The translations under genes and the position numbers were made by a program. Shown one piece after another: positions 1-12,300 of a DNA stretch of 44,484 bases (within the stretch, counting starts at the first letter, position 1; the number at the start of each line of letters is the position of its first letter). A model generated the notes under the pieces. The model worked only from the letters and a program-made list of their open reading frames with translations, did not search any database and was not told the origin of the DNA. Source of the DNA: an uncultured Verrucomicrobiota bacterium (GTDB taxonomy: Bacteria; Verrucomicrobiota; Kiritimatiellia; Kiritimatiellales; Tichowtungiaceae); contig CAIKWE010000021.1 of the NCBI GenBank assembly GCA_903831085.1, positions 1 to 44,484 of the forward strand, written 5' to 3'.

Positions 1-111
1 AGCTCACTGGGATACCGACCGCCGGCTCCGGAGGCTCAACAACCTGGACTTCCCAATATTGCCCGATGGCGGGTTGCTCGAAGAGTTGACTTCGCCCAAA
101 TCCTAACTTAG
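1..111 (+). CDS. IS3-family-like transposase, C-terminal fragment
   Basis: Frame 1 is open from the window edge to TAG at 109-111 and gives 36 residues starting SSLGYRPPAPEAQQP. The S-x-LGYRPPAPEA signature is typical of the end of the rve-type integrase domain of IS3/IS481-like transposases, just after the last catalytic helix. The DDE residues would be upstream of the window. What is seen is only the tail, so the assignment rests on this short but characteristic motif. The gene itself is not truncated by anything visible; it simply starts before the window. Confidence 0.6.
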   Translation, partial: SSLGYRPPAPEAQQPGLPNIARWRVARRVDFAQILT

Positions 112-140
112 AAACTGGATCCACACACGGGGGCAGGTCA
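1..140 (+). mobile_element. Right end of an IS3-like insertion sequence
   Basis: Positions 1-111 encode the tail of a transposase, and the sequence up to about 140 reads gggggcaggtca. Its reverse complement TGACCTGCCCCC has the form of IS3-family terminal inverted repeats (a TGA start followed by a C-rich run). From 141 onwards the sequence is in frame with a different conserved protein, so 140/141 is the probable junction. The left end of the element lies outside the window, so inverted repeats and target duplication cannot be checked here. The boundary is inference. Confidence 0.5.
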
Positions 141-1135
141 ATGTCGGGCTGGCAAAGGTCTGTAAGCGGAACAACATTCCTCGCCCTCCCGTCGGTTACT
201 GGGCAAAAGTGGCTAGCGGGCACAAGGTTAAAAAACAGCCGCTACCAAAATTGCCCGATGAAAAGCCTATCCAGTTCCATATTTCAACCAAAGGAATCAG
301 CAAGGAAGACCCTGCCCTGTCAAATGAAGTCGAAACTCTGATCGCTTTTGAAAAACGAGCGGAAAACCGAATCGTTGTCCCTGAAAAACTGCTAAATCCC
401 CTGCCCTGCATTACAACGGTAAGAGACGAATTGTTGTCTTCAAAAACTTGGCGGGACGGGTTACTGCACACAGAGACCTCTCCGCGAATATGGGTGACTA
501 AACCGATGATCCCGCGAGCTCTGCTGGTGATGGACACTCTCCTGAAAGCCTTAGAATCTCGGGGCTATGCGCCAGAAGGTATCTTCGGGGAACCATTTTC
601 ATTCGGGCTTTATGAGCACCTGCAATCCCAACGAACGGATAGAGCAATAGCAGCCGACCATGGATGGGGGAAACCTAAGGGATACTCCGCCAGTGACTAT
701 GAGCGGATTCCCTCGGGAAAGCTTAGGATCGAGATCATAACGAAATATTCTTTTGGGATAAACGGACTGCGGTGCAAATGGGTCGACGGGAAAAAGAAAC
801 GAATTGAAGACTGCTTGAACGATTTTATCTGCGAGCTGATTACATGGGCTGCATTTGAGCGGGATAAAAAACTGGCACACGATCGGTTGCAACGAGAATG
901 CGAAGAACGGGAGCGAATTGCGGCAGAAAAAGCCCGGCAGGAGGCTGAGAAGCAGGCTCGAATAGACCGGCTCCACCGAGACGCAGCTAATTGGAAACGG
1001 GCGAACCAACTCCGGGATTATATCGCAGTGGCGGTTGAAGTTAACGTCCTGAGGAAGCCAGATACTGAGCTGGCAGAATGGGCAAAGTGGGCCAGAGCCG
1101 AAGCAGACCGGTTAGATCCGCTGTGTCATGCCTGA
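141..1135 (+). pseudogene. 5'-truncated gene for a coiled-coil protein of unknown function, probably cut by the IS
   Basis: The open frame runs from an in-frame TAA at 104-106 to TGA at 1133-1135. A GTG at 209 would be a possible start, but the frame upstream of it is clearly still protein-like (codons from 143 read VGLAKVCKRNNIPRPPVGYW), matching a helix-turn-helix-like N-terminal module I know from hypothetical proteins, 'DVxLAKxCRKxNIPRPPxGYWAK'. The expected first ~30 residues of that module are missing and are replaced by IS-like sequence, so the gene is probably disrupted at about residue 30. The rest holds a globular middle and a charged coiled coil (roughly residues 200-260 counted from the GTG at 209, rich in E, R, K, A). 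No known catalytic motif was recognised. A shortened product starting at GTG 209 cannot be excluded. Confidence 0.55.
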
Positions 1136-1198
1136 CGTATTGACGCGATGACCCCCGTTCTGGAGTGGTAGAAATTGGAAAATAACGTACGCGGCCGG

Positions 1199-1456
1199 TT
1201 ATCTCCGGGAGGCCTTTACGGCAGCGGCGATGTCGGTGGGTTTCATTCCGGCAGCGCGGGCCTGTTTGCGGGCTTTGGAAATCAGCGTGTCAAACTCGCG
1301 GGTCGAGGGGGCTTTGATGGTTTTGAGGATCACCACATCGGCGTCGCCCACCACGACGAACTGGTCGCCGGTGTGCAGGTTGAGCCGATTGCGCACCGCC
1401 TCCGGAATAACCACCTGGCCTTTGGATGTCATCTTTGTTGTCGCGAGCGTCTGCAT
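1199..1456 (-). CDS. AbrB/MazE-type (SpoVT-AbrB) transcription regulator or antitoxin
   Basis: This is an 85-residue protein with a swapped-hairpin AbrB domain at its N-terminus: TSKGQVVIPEAVRNRLNL followed by HTGDQFVVVGDADVVILKTI, matching the family pattern 'xxKGQVtiPxxvRxxLgl..GDxl'. The start at 1456 is chosen because GGGAGG lies 5-6 bases upstream of that ATG; the GTG six bases earlier sits inside the Shine-Dalgarno. Such proteins are DNA-binding antitoxins or global regulators. No PIN or MazF toxin gene follows it on the same strand, so it is an orphan in this window. A 14-base palindrome just upstream of the ribosome site is a likely self-binding operator. Confidence 0.85.
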   Translation of the reverse strand: MQTLATTKMTSKGQVVIPEAVRNRLNLHTGDQFVVVGDADVVILKTIKAPSTREFDTLISKARKQARAAGMKPTDIAAAVKASRR

Positions 1457-1472
1457 TCGCACCTCCCTTTCG

Positions 1473-1486
1473 TCTTACCAGTAAGA
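1473..1486. promoter_or_regulatory. Palindrome upstream of the AbrB-type gene, possible operator
   Basis: TCTTAC-CA-GTAAGA is a perfect 6+6 inverted repeat with a 2-base centre, 17 bases upstream of the AbrB-type ATG. On the gene's strand a TTGCAA and a TATCTT hexamer, about 16 bases apart, lie around it. Autorepression is common for AbrB/MazE antitoxins, so an operator role is reasonable but unproven. Confidence 0.4.
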
Positions 1487-1517
1487 TAGAGGATCTGTTC
1501 AGCGTTGCAAGGTTTTT

Positions 1518-1574
1518 GGCCGAAACTTTCCGGGGCGCAAGGCCCCCTACTTCTCGCCGAGGTTCAGCTTCTTT
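1518..1574 (-). repeat. Dispersed repeat, copy 1 (C-terminal codons plus hairpin)
   Basis: On the minus strand this holds the codons for KKLNLGEK, a TAG stop and a GGGGC-CTTGC-GCCCC hairpin followed by GGAAAGTTTCGG. A nearly identical block lies at 3537-3594. The hairpin could act as a weak terminator for the small gene. Confidence 0.65.
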
Positions 1575-1678
1575 TTGGAATCAATCCACTGCTGGAGCAC
1601 GATCTTGCAGTATGCGCTTTTGCTGATGTGCATGGATTCTGCCCGCGATTCCAGTTCCTCCGCCATTTTCTTGTCCAT
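1547..1678 (-). CDS. Small ribbon-helix-helix-like protein (43 aa)
   Basis: The ATG at 1678 opens a 43-codon frame beginning MDKKMAEELESRAESM and ending KKKLNLGEK before TAG at 1547-1549. The pattern of amphipathic helix, short HISKS turn, then a second helix (AYCKIVLQQWID) matches the two helices of a ribbon-helix-helix antitoxin. The codons upstream of the ATG (QTFIYLYGIN) would make a fitting N-terminal strand, so the true start could lie slightly upstream at a non-ATG codon. It follows the abiEii gene on the same strand after 32 bases and may be the last cistron of that unit. Its 3' end and the bases just beyond form one copy of a 57-base repeat also found beside the Fic gene. Confidence 0.6.
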   Translation of the reverse strand: MDKKMAEELESRAESMHISKSAYCKIVLQQWIDSKKKLNLGEK

Positions 1679-1710
1679 GTTGATTCCGTATAAATATATA
1701 AACGTTTGGG

Positions 1711-2622
1711 TCAGAGTCGCAGAACACGTTTGAGTTCGTCAACGGCTTGGCGGTGCTTGGCGCTCTTCATGTTACCCACATTGCGCAACTTCCACTGCAA
1801 GGCCGGCAGCTGTTCGAGATGTTCGATCGGAAGCCGGTTCCATTCGGGTGCGCCCATCTTGATCGACAGCAGGAAAAGCCGTTCGTTTTCGGTTAGCCGG
1901 TCATTCAGTTCCTTGACCAGACGGCGGCGCGTCTCGACGAGCGTCTCAACAGAAACCGGCTCACGCGCCATTCCTGCGAACTGGGCCGCATAGATCGTTG
2001 CCAGAGGCTGTTCATTCGGATTGAGCAATTCCGCCATCGGGCGGGGATGCCCGGCCAGATAGACCGTAAAGGCCGAACGGATATCATCGGTCAACCCCGG
2101 TTCGCGAAACATGAGATGCACATCGAATAGATCGCGCGGATGCTGCCGATCAAGGGCGGCACAAATCTTGCCGCCGTACAGATCCGCCTCGGAAAGAATG
2201 CGGCTCTCTACAAACCGTTCAAATTCCACCTGGGCGGAAGCACAGAGCGTACGCGTTTCCGGCGGAAACAGAGCACCGCGAAATACAAAGTTTGGTTCCA
2301 CCTTGATCTGGGCATTCGCAGCATTCACAACCAACCGCCCCGTAACTCCGGCCACCGACTGCCCCTGAACCGTGGCTCCCGGCAGCCCCGACTCGATTTC
2401 ACCGGCGAGTTGCTCCAACGCGACAGAGATCCCGATCAGCGCATCTTCGCGAGATATGAGCGGCAGATAGGCTAAATCGATGTCCACCGACAGACGCGGC
2501 ATATCCTGTACAAAAAGATTCATGGCTGTTCCGCCTTTCAACGCGAAACAACCATGCTTTTGAAGCAATGGGATAACCTGCAACAGAAGCTCCACCTGTT
2601 TGATATACACCCGGTTAAACAT
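1711..2622 (-). CDS. abiEii: AbiEii-type nucleotidyltransferase toxin
   Basis: This 303-residue protein belongs to the AbiEii/AbiGii nucleotidyltransferase-like family. The N-terminus shows the NTase signature: KGGTAMNLF at about 29-37 followed by RLSVDIDLAYL at about 43-53, with the two metal-binding aspartates in DID. A further conserved block, DLYGGKICAALDRQHPRDLFDVHLM, lies mid-protein (about residues 147-171). Characterised members (AbiEii, MenT) transfer nucleotides to tRNA or similar targets and block growth. The gene overlaps the upstream antitoxin gene by 8 bases, so translation is coupled, as is usual for type IV-like AbiE pairs. The length is close to the family norm and all key motifs are intact, so it should be functional. 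Confidence 0.9.
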   Translation of the reverse strand: MFNRVYIKQVELLLQVIPLLQKHGCFALKGGTAMNLFVQDMPRLSVDIDLAYLPLISREDALIGISVALEQLAGEIESGLPGATVQGQSVAGVTGRLVVNAANAQIKVEPNFVFRGALFPPETRTLCASAQVEFERFVESRILSEADLYGGKICAALDRQHPRDLFDVHLMFREPGLTDDIRSAFTVYLAGHPRPMAELLNPNEQPLATIYAAQFAGMAREPVSVETLVETRRRLVKELNDRLTENERLFLLSIKMGAPEWNRLPIEHLEQLPALQWKLRNVGNMKSAKHRQAVDELKRVLRL

Positions 2623-3397
2623 CGGCTTCCTCTTTCCGGCGCGGCACGGTGATCAGCAGTTCGCCGTCCAGTTCGCCCCCCTCGTAAACCACTCGCTTTC
2701 CGCTCCCTATATCCACCAGATCCAGATCGACATATTTAAGCCAAGGATGTCCGCAATCTTTCGCCATCCAAAGAAACAGCCGTTTGACCCGCACCGACCG
2801 GCAGGCCGCCAAGAGTTTCTGAACTTCCTGCGGACGCAATGCCCCAAGTCCCTCAAATACGGTGCGGGCATGGTCGAACGCCGAATTGTCGCCGATGCAA
2901 TAGAGCATCTCGAAAGCCGCGCGCTCAGGCGGGGATACCACGATCCGGAACCCTTTGTGCTCGACCGTTGCCAAGGGGAGGCTTCCGGACGAATCAAACA
3001 GATGGGTGCACCGATGCACGATTTCAACACCCCAGTCCTTGCCGGAAAACCAGGCAGGAAGCCGCTCGGAACCATCGCTGATCAGCAGGACGGAAGCCTC
3101 CTCTCCCATCGAGAGGTAATGACCCAGTCCTTTGAGTTGCAACGCACTCAATCCTGCAACATGAACGGTCAACCCAAGCTGGCTTTGGAGGGTATGGACT
3201 GCACCCTGCCAATCGACGGAATCCCCCGTGCGCATATAGGCGCCGCGCTCGACCCGCTCCAACCATCCCGAAGCGACATACCGCCGGGCCAAATCCTTCG
3301 AAACGCCCTGGCCTGCCAGCCACAACGGCGTAAGTACGGTGCCCGGAACCAGATTTTGCAGCATCTGGTTTACTTTGCTTGATTTATTAGGATTCAT
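2615..3397 (-). CDS. abiEi: AbiEi-type antitoxin / transcription regulator
   Basis: This 260-residue protein has an N-terminal winged helix (LTPLWLAGQGVSKDLARRYVASGWLERVERGAYMR pattern: a 'start at a wall, gate, arginine-rich Gly-x-Y' arrangement typical of AbiEi_3/AbiEi_4 N-terminal domains) and a C-terminal antitoxin domain. AbiEi proteins repress their own promoter through inverted repeats and neutralise AbiEii. The ATG at 3397 is preferred over a TTG nine bases upstream. No clear Shine-Dalgarno precedes it, and the best promoter would start transcription almost at this codon, so the mRNA may be leaderless, or the real start may be the Met 14 codons further in. It is directly upstream of abiEii and overlaps it. 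Confidence 0.83.
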   Translation of the reverse strand: MNPNKSSKVNQMLQNLVPGTVLTPLWLAGQGVSKDLARRYVASGWLERVERGAYMRTGDSVDWQGAVHTLQSQLGLTVHVAGLSALQLKGLGHYLSMGEEASVLLISDGSERLPAWFSGKDWGVEIVHRCTHLFDSSGSLPLATVEHKGFRIVVSPPERAAFEMLYCIGDNSAFDHARTVFEGLGALRPQEVQKLLAACRSVRVKRLFLWMAKDCGHPWLKYVDLDLVDIGSGKRVVYEGGELDGELLITVPRRKEEADV

Positions 3398-6300
3398 GGT
3401 TCGCAAATTAGCTTACAAATAAACCGAAGTCAACCTTTCGGTTTATCTAACAGCACCTTGGCGTACTAATAGATCGCTTCCACAGCCTTTGCCGATTCTG
3501 TGAGGTATTCGAGTGCTCACTGGCGGAGTTGTTTTAGGCCGCGAAACTTTCCGGGGCGCAAGGCCTCCTACTTCTCGCCGAGGGTCAGCTTCTTGCGGGC
3601 TGTTCGACCAACTGATCTGCGCTTATCGCTCCTCGTGCGGCGTGATTTCCGATAAATTGCCGATAAATTGCCGATAACTTTCCGCCAGTCCGTAGGCTCT
3701 GGATCGTTTAGAGGCCTGCGCCACCACCAGCCAACCCTCTGTAACCCATGCTTGGACAAGATTCCGGGCCATACGATCTGACAGCCCTAGAACGCCCGCC
3801 ACTTCCGACGTGGTAATCCGATCCTGCTTCGTGAAAAGCGCAAATACCCGGCGGGCACGGCGATCCAGCTTCCGCATGAGTTCCGGTTCCGCAGGCAGAC
3901 CTTTCCGAGCGCATTGGAGAGCTTCCTCTCTGACCGCTTTAAAGACAGATGCCACCGAGGCCACGAAATAATCCAGCCAAGGCGTCAAATCGGCATCCGC
4001 CCGGCCTTCATAATAGTTGTGGTGCGGGTGAACCGCCAGAGAGTGGTAATAGGCTTCCAAATCCTTGGCGTGATGCTCTTCCAGAGAAAGGAACCCGTTC
4101 AACCCGTAGCCTGCCCGGCAGAGAATGAACGTCGCCAGCAAGCGGGCGGTTCGCCCGTTGCCGTCATAATAGGGATGGATGGTTACAAACTGGTAGTGCG
4201 CCAGTCCGGCGGCAACAGGTGCCGGGAGTTGCTCCTCCTCTGCGGCCTTGAACCAGTCCACCAGCGCGGCCATCAGTCCAGGCACGTCCTTGGCCTCTGG
4301 CGGAAGATAAACTATGGCATTGGAACCGGAATCGCGAATCACATTCTGTCCGTCACGGTAAGCGGACGGACGGGCGCGCGGGCCTTTCTCCACCAAAGCG
4401 TGCAACCGGCGAATCAGCTCTTCCGACAGCGGCGCTTTTTTGGCCGCCCATTCCTCGGTGCGCAACAGGGCGTTCCAGTAGTTCCGTACCTCGCGCACAT
4501 CCCGTTCACGCCCGTGGAATTGGGCTTTCCGCGTTGCAACCGCTTCCTCCGCCTGAGCGAGCGTGAGACGATTCCCCTCAATCCGCGTGGAATAGTGGGT
4601 GGAGCGCACCCGTGCCCGATGGCGCAGTTCGGATTCAACCGCTGGCGGTAACGGTGTATTTTCCACCACCGCCCGCGCCGACTCGATCTCCATCAGCCCG
4701 CGGGCAATCGCAGGCGTGAGTGTGTAGCGGGGCTGCCAGATGGAAGATGAGGAGCTCATTGGATTTCTCTATTCTGCCAGATCAGCGTCATCCAGCCAAG
4801 CTCCGCAATTTTCATCTTGTGAAAGCATCTGTGTTCCGGCTTGTGTTGAAACTCCATCTTGCATTTGCGCGCCTTTAATCCTAGCCTCTCACCTGTACAC
4901 CTCGATCGTTCTTCTCCCGTCCTTGCGACGGTGCAGGGCCCGGGGTTTCTTCTTTTTACAGCCTGCCCGAAAAGCATCCGGCTTTCTATCTTTTTTCTGC
5001 CAGCATTGTGCCCCGAAAAATAGTTTGAATTATTTTTCCTGAAAGTTTGATATATCAAACGGGGCTCTGTTCACCTTGTTGCACCGCCCTACTCAGGCGG
5101 CGATGACGGCGGCGGCTTTTTGGGCTTTCGTCATGCGGGCAACCTTCTTTGCCAGCGCCTTGAGTTTTTTGACGACCTCTTCCGGTTTCAATGATTTCGC
5201 ATCTTTGTCGAGTTTTAATATTTCCTCGGGCAGGTCGAGGCTTTCTTCTTCCTCTCCGCCGGTGAGCAGTTTGGGCAGGGCCTTACCCAGCGAGGCCCGG
5301 AAGGCTTCGCGTCCGGGGCGGAAGTAGTGTTTTAAAACTACCTCAACCGTTGAATGGCCGGTGACGCGGCGGACCAGTTCCATCGGTACGCCCGCCGACA
5401 GCGCCATGGTGATCCACGTCGTCCGTAATGAGTGGAAGTCCTTCAAGCTGGATCGCTGACTGGCGTTCTCGTTAGCTATGTGGGTGTTTTTAATGCCCGC
5501 ATCAGTCAAGGCCTTCTGAAACCGCCACGTGAGACCGTGTATGTTTTCCCGGAGCATTTCTTCGGCTTCCGGAAAAACGTACTCGCTGGTGCGGGGGAGT
5601 TTTTCCAGTTCCGCCCGTAGAACAGGAAACAGCGGGATTTCGGCCATTTCACCCGTTTTGGATGTTTTTACCATTACAAACCCGACATCAAAATCCACCG
5701 ATTCCCATTTGAGCCGACAACAATCCCCCCGGCGCATTGCCGTGCACATCGCAGTCAGTACGACCGGTCGGATCAGGTCGTCGCAGTGCTTCAGAATTTT
5801 TGTCAACTCTTCCTGAGTGAACGGTTGCCGATGTACGGTCTTTTTAACCTTCGCCAAACAGCCGGCAAAAGGATTCCTGATCACCCCGGCCTCAGAGCCA
5901 ACACGCTCGAAAAACCCTTTGAGGACATACATTTTGTCGTTGTAGGTTCGCGCGGAATTCTTCTGAGCCTCCAAGGAAGACAACCAGCCCTGTGCCATGA
6001 TTCTGTTGACCTGGGACACAAACGTTACCGCCGGATAGTTTTCCTGCATAAAGGAAATAAAGTCGCGCATGACAACGAGCTGCGCTTCGTCTCGGGCAGA
6101 AGACCGCCCTCGCCGATCCGGAGGCAAAAATTTTACATGAGCAATATCTGAAATTGAAATCTGAGTGAGTGACTCACCCGCTTTGAGCTCATAAAGCTCC
6201 TGCAGGTGCTTCTCGGCCGCCTTGTGATTATGCGCCTCAGCGATCAGCTCTTTCAATTTGGCGGAAGCCAATGTTCTTGAACACTCAAAGGCCATGTCAC

Positions 6301-9300
6301 TCTTCTTGCGTATGTTTTGCGGCACCTTCCCCTTCACCTCGACATTCAGATTTGTGAAGTATCGTTTGCCGTTAATCATGTATCTGCCGTACCACCATTT
6401 TGAGCGGAGGTTGTGCTTTTCATCTCTTCTCAGTTCCAGTCCCATGATTCGTCTCCCTGTTAAACGCATTGCGTTGTTATGTAACAAGGCGGGAAATCAA
6501 ACGGGGCAAAGCCACACTTTTGCCACACTTCCCGCGAATCAGAGAAAATGCTGAAAATAAAAAATCTCCAAGGCGCTGAACACCAAGGAGATAGATGGTA
6601 CCCCGGACAGGATTCGAACCTGTGACCGTCGGATTAGAAATCCGATGCTCTATCCAGCTGAGCTACCGGGGTGACGCGCGAAATATGGACTATACAGACT
6701 GAACTATGAAAGCGGATTTTTCCAAACCCTGGAAAAATCCGCTTTCAGTTGGCCCGTTCCGGATGAAGCATCAGATTTTGAAATAGTTCTGCGCGTTGTT
6801 GAAGCTGATGTTTTTAAACATATGGCCGAGCCGCGCCATCTTCGTTGCCCGGCATAGCTCCTATATCCAATCTTTTTTCTATCTCCACGCTTTGATGCGG
6901 TAGAAGCGACTGGTGGCGCTTCCTGCACCGGTGTCGAACAGCATGTTGGTGACCGCTGTCGGCGGCGTGTTGGTGTAGACCGCTTTCCAGCCATTCGTGT
7001 CCGTGAGGGAGTTCCGGTACTCGACGATTTGCCATGCGCTTGAGCCGCCGGTCCAGACGAGACGAACCTGATTGGAGACAATCGTTAGGCTGGTGACTGC
7101 CAGACGCGAAGCCGCATTGGTCGGGTTGGTGTCGGCCAGATACTCGGCCAGATTGCTGATGCCGTCATGGTCGAAGTCAGCCGTCGCGCTGGAGTCGGCA
7201 TTGGTCGTTGCGCCGTTGCCGCCGAAGTATTGAGCGCGCCACCAGTCGGGAGCACCGTCACCCACCGTATCCACAGAAGCAGCGATGATGAGTGCGGTCT
7301 TCGTGTTGGTGCTCGACCCGCTGGCGTCGCGAACGATCAGCCTGACCGTATTGGTGCCCGGCAAACTGTAGGTATGGGTCAGACTGGTTGCTGAAACATT
7401 CGCCGTGGTGCCATCACCGAAACTCCAATAACGGTTGGTGGGAGTTCCGAGCGAGCTGTCGATGAAAGTCACGGTCAGCGGCGCTCCGCCGTTGGTCGGC
7501 GAGGCGCTGAAACTGGCATAGACCGGCATAGACGCGACGTATTCCGAGGGCAGTAAAATCGCATAACCGTTGGTCAGCAGGTGCTGAACAATTTGCGTAT
7601 ATTGAGCCACGCGGTACGCATCGAAACTGGGGTCGGATGGGTGGAATTGAAGTGCAGCCGGTCCCGGCGGCCCGCCCGGAAAGGCGGCTTTGAATATCGC
7701 TGCGTTGGGCAGACCGACGCCCTCGCCATAGCTGGTTTCATTGTAGATTGGTGCCACCGCCACACGGGGATCCAGACCAATGGTTTGGGCTATACTGGTG
7801 CTCGAAACAAAGAACAGCTTTATTTCCGGCGCGGCATTGAGAACCGTAGCAGTGTCTGCATCGACCTGATTGAAAGAAGGTCCAAACGTAATGGCGCTTC
7901 GGCCCAGCGCATTGCTGAGGGCGGCCTGAGCTTTCGCGAAATTATCCTGCTGGAACGCCAGACCGGATCCATTGTATTCGTAAATGGTTACTCCGTTGGT
8001 GTCCAGCCAGGTGGTGTGCGTCCACCCATACTGGAAGAATTCCACGTCTCCCATGGCCTGCTGCGTCTGCATCCAGTTCGTTGTATTCTGATAGGAGGCA
8101 GGTTGAGCGATGGCATACTCGGAATCAATATTGTTGGTGCAAATCGGGCCGATATTGACCTTGATGCCCAGGTCGCGGGAGGCAACAAGGAAATTGGTCC
8201 AGGCCGGCCCAAGCGCTCTAAAGGCATCCGCCTTGATAAAGGCAACCTTATTGGGATCAATAACCGTTGTCACTGTTAACGTGGCCGTCGGCGAAGTGTT
8301 CGTCACACCATCCCAGGTGGCGGCGACATCGCAGGTGTATTGATCGCCATTAACCGGTGAAGAAACGACCAGGCTGCTGTTCGTCCCTATCACAGTACCC
8401 GATCCAACTTTCTTCCAGGCGTAAGTGAATGGTCCCGTACCGGCGCTCGGAGTTTCGGTCAGAGTGATGCGCGTCCGTTGCGCGTAAGTTGTCCACCCGC
8501 CGGTTCCGCTTCCGTTTCCAGTCGGCGTGGCCGCCGCCGCAGAGACACCGACAGAGGTCGTCGTATAACTCAGAATAACCTGACCTGCGGCGCCTGTTCC
8601 GCCTGATTGAATAGTAGAGGCTCTGGCGCCTGCGCCGCCTCCGCCGGGAACAGAACCGGAACCGCCATTTCCCGAACTGGTTGTCGGGCCGGTTCCCCCG
8701 TCGCCGCCGCCAGCAGGTGCCGTGGCTCCCATATTCGATATTGCGGCCGTTCCGTTAGCGCCGGTTCCGGCGCTGCTTCCTCCGCCGCCAGCGGCGCTGG
8801 CGGCACCTGCGGCACCGCTGCCGCCGGCATACACAACGTCGCCGGCACTGCCGGTCGCTGTGCCTGTCCCGGCCGGACCATATGCGGTTACACTTGTATT
8901 GCCAACCGCGCTTTGTCCGCCGGCGCCTCCTTTGGCAATGAGGGTTGCCGAAGGAGAATTAACCGAGTTAAACCATGAGTCGCCGCCAGCCACCGTGGCG
9001 CCGTTATTTGTAGAGCTGTTGGCTCCGCCTGCGCCCACATTGATGTAGTAGGTATTCCCCGGAGTAACAGAATAAGAATTAACCTTGGCATACGCACCGC
9101 CGGCGCCGCCGCCGCCATATTGAATACTGCCGGTAGCAGGGTCCCGCCGGGCGCTTCCGCCCGCGCCGCCAGCACCCCAGCATTCCACTTGAATGGAAGT
9201 AACGTTGGCAGGACAAGTCCAGTTCGTGGCTGCCGCAAACACTGTCACATTGGTTCTCGTCACCATCGTCTCCGATGTGACAACGATGAGATTGGCTCGA

Positions 9301-12300
9301 ACGTTGGTGCTCGATCCATTGGCACCGCTGACAATCAGGGTGACGGTATTGGTGCCCGGGAAGCTGTAGGTATGGGTCAGACTGGTTGCTGTGACATTCG
9401 TGGTCGCGCCATCGCCGAAATTCCAGTAGCGGTTTGTGATCACGCCCGTCGAGGTGTCGGTAAAGGTTACAGTCAGCGGAGCGCCGCTGTTGGTCGGCGA
9501 GGCGCTGAAGCTGGCAGCGGGCGGATCCGATAATGCGATGTATTCCGAAGGTGTCAGAAACGCATAGCCGTTGGTCAGCAGATGTTCCACGATGGCCATA
9601 TATTGGGTGACGCCGGTGGAGTCGAAATTGGCGGGGTGATGTTGAAGTGAAATCGGTCCCGTCGGCCCGTTCGGATAGGCCGCCTTGAACAACGCCGCAT
9701 CGGGTTTTCCAGTGCCGCCGTTTTCACTGATAATGTCCACCAGCGCCACGCGGGAAGTCAGAATACTTGCGGCCAAAGCCAGGTCGCGGGTAAACAACAG
9801 CCGCAGGGCGGGCGTTTCATTAATGACAGCGGCGGTATTCGTATCAAACCCGTTATAACCGGTGCCGAAGGCAATCGCGTTCCTGCCCACAGCAACGAAA
9901 ATGTTGGACTGGGCGTCCGCCAGATGCTGCCGCATGTACGCCAGACCGGATCCTTCGAATTCAGAAACAGTGGTGGTGGTCGATCCGTTAACGACGTCCC
10001 ATTGGGTGTGATCCCAGCCATGATCCCAGAACTCGACTTCGCCGGTGGCATCCTTTGCCCGCAGCCATGTGGACGCGGACGCATCGGTTATGTTGGTGGC
10101 AATAATGCCAAGGCCGATCTTGATGCCCAGGTTTCCGGAGGCAACGATGAAATTAGTCCAGGCCGGGCTGTACCAGTTGATTACTCTGACGTCATCCGCT
10201 TTGATAAAGACGATTTTGTTGGAATTAAGAACTGAAGTTACCGTCAGCGTGGCCGCCGGTGAAGTGTTCGTCACGCCATCCAGGAGAGAGGCGACATCGC
10301 AGACGTACTGGTCGCCGTTGACCAGCGGGGAAATGGTCAAGGTGCTGTTTGTGCCCAGCACGGTGCCCGACCCGACTTTCTTCCAGGCATAGGAAAACGG
10401 CGCTGTGCCGCCGCTCGGTGTTTCGGTCAGTGTCATGCGTGTTCTTTGAGCATAAACCGTCATCCCGCCGGTTCCGCTTCCGTTGCCGGTCGGCGCGGCC
10501 GCCGTCGCGGAGACGAGCGGAAGCACTGACAATGTTGCCGCCGGCGAAGTGTTCGTCACACCGTCCCAGGTGGCGGCGACATCACAGGTGTACTGAGCAC
10601 CGTTGGTCGGAGAAGAAATCAGCAAGGTGCTGTTTGTGCCTAACACATCACCCGCTCCGACTTTCTTCCAGGCATAAGTGAATGGCGCCGTACCGGCGCT
10701 CGGGGTTTCGGTCAGAGTAATGCTCGATCCTTCACCAACCGTCAACCCGCCGGTTCCGGTTCCACTTCCGGTCGGCGCAACCGCTGTCGCGGAGACGTTG
10801 GCTGGCGGCAAAATCCCCGCGACCACAATATTGTCGATCGCATAATCTATACCGGCGGCGGCGGTCCCTGCGCAGAAGCCGATCTTGCCGAAATTATTCA
10901 CCGTGTTCGTGACCTCGTTATCAAGAACCAGTGTGGCAATCTTTGTGCCGTTCAGCCAATAGACAACCGTATCGGCCGCCAGCGTCTGCGCCCCGTTAAA
11001 GGTATAATCAACCGGCGCCGCCGAATCGTTCACGAACATAACCAGCGTATTCGCGGTGCCGGCTGGATTAAGCGTGAAGGTGCCCTGCCCCGTCGTGCTT
11101 CCGTTTAAAGTAGGCTTGAGCGTGTTATCCTGATACAGCCGCAACTCATTCCAGCGGGCTGATGCGGCTGACATGCTGTAAACGGCGCTGTACGCCCCAA
11201 GGCCGACGGAAATATAACCCGAACCGGAACTGCTGGCGAGACAGGAGAAATCGAAGCTGGCCTGCACCAGGGAAATCTGCGAAGCGGCATCGGCCACAAA
11301 GTTATATTCCAGCGCCGTACCTACGTTGGTTGCGATATCACAGAACCGAACCCCCTGGCCGGTTCCAGCCTTGTTCCCGCTGCTGTCCACCACGGTCACA
11401 TAGTTACTGACCGTACTGGGTGACGGACGAGCAATGGCACCCAACAGCGTCGGGCTGTTGGAGACGGTATCGCTTTCAAAATCCACAGAGAGAAACGAGG
11501 CGGAATTTGTGTACGTTGCGGTCAGGCCGACCGCATTGGTCGACATGGTGACCAAGGCGTTCGTGTAGGTAACATTGTTCACGTACGCAACATCGCCGGT
11601 CCACTGGACAAAGCTCTTCCCGGGAATCGAATTTGCCATAATCGCCACTTGCGCTCCGTTAGTGTACGAACCACTGCCGCCGCCACTGGTGACCGTCAGG
11701 GTGTAAGTGGGATCCACGACCGTGACCGTCGTAACCGCTGACGTACGAACTGTTCCGCTGTCATCCGCAGACCGGGCGGTCAGATTATACGAGCCCGATG
11801 CTACATTCGTCCACGTACAGGCATAGGGCGAGGTGGTGTCGGATCCGAGCAGAATGGCTCCGTTATAGAAATCCACCGTCGTAATTGTGCCGGTCAGGGA
11901 AGATGCGTTAGCCGTCAGCGCGATCGATGCCGGAGCTGTGAAGCTGGCTCCATTGGTCGGAGCGGTCAGACTCACAGTGAGTATGTCTGCGAACGAAACA
12001 CTGGCGGTGTTGGAGTAGTTGCCGCGCAGTCCATCTTCGATGGCGGACACACGGTAGTCGTAATCTCCACCGGGTACGATATCACTGTCGGTATAGGAGA
12101 CAGAACCGGCCGGCAGTAAAACGAGATCACTCCATGCCGTCGTTCCGGCAAGCCGGCGCTCGACCACAAATCCACTTTCGGTAGTGCTGTTTCGGGTCCA
12201 GGTCAAATTCACCACGAGACCTGTCCCGGCCTGAGCGCTCAAGCCGCTGGGCGAAGAAACGTTCTGCACCATCGGAGTGAAATTGGCGGTGTTGACCATC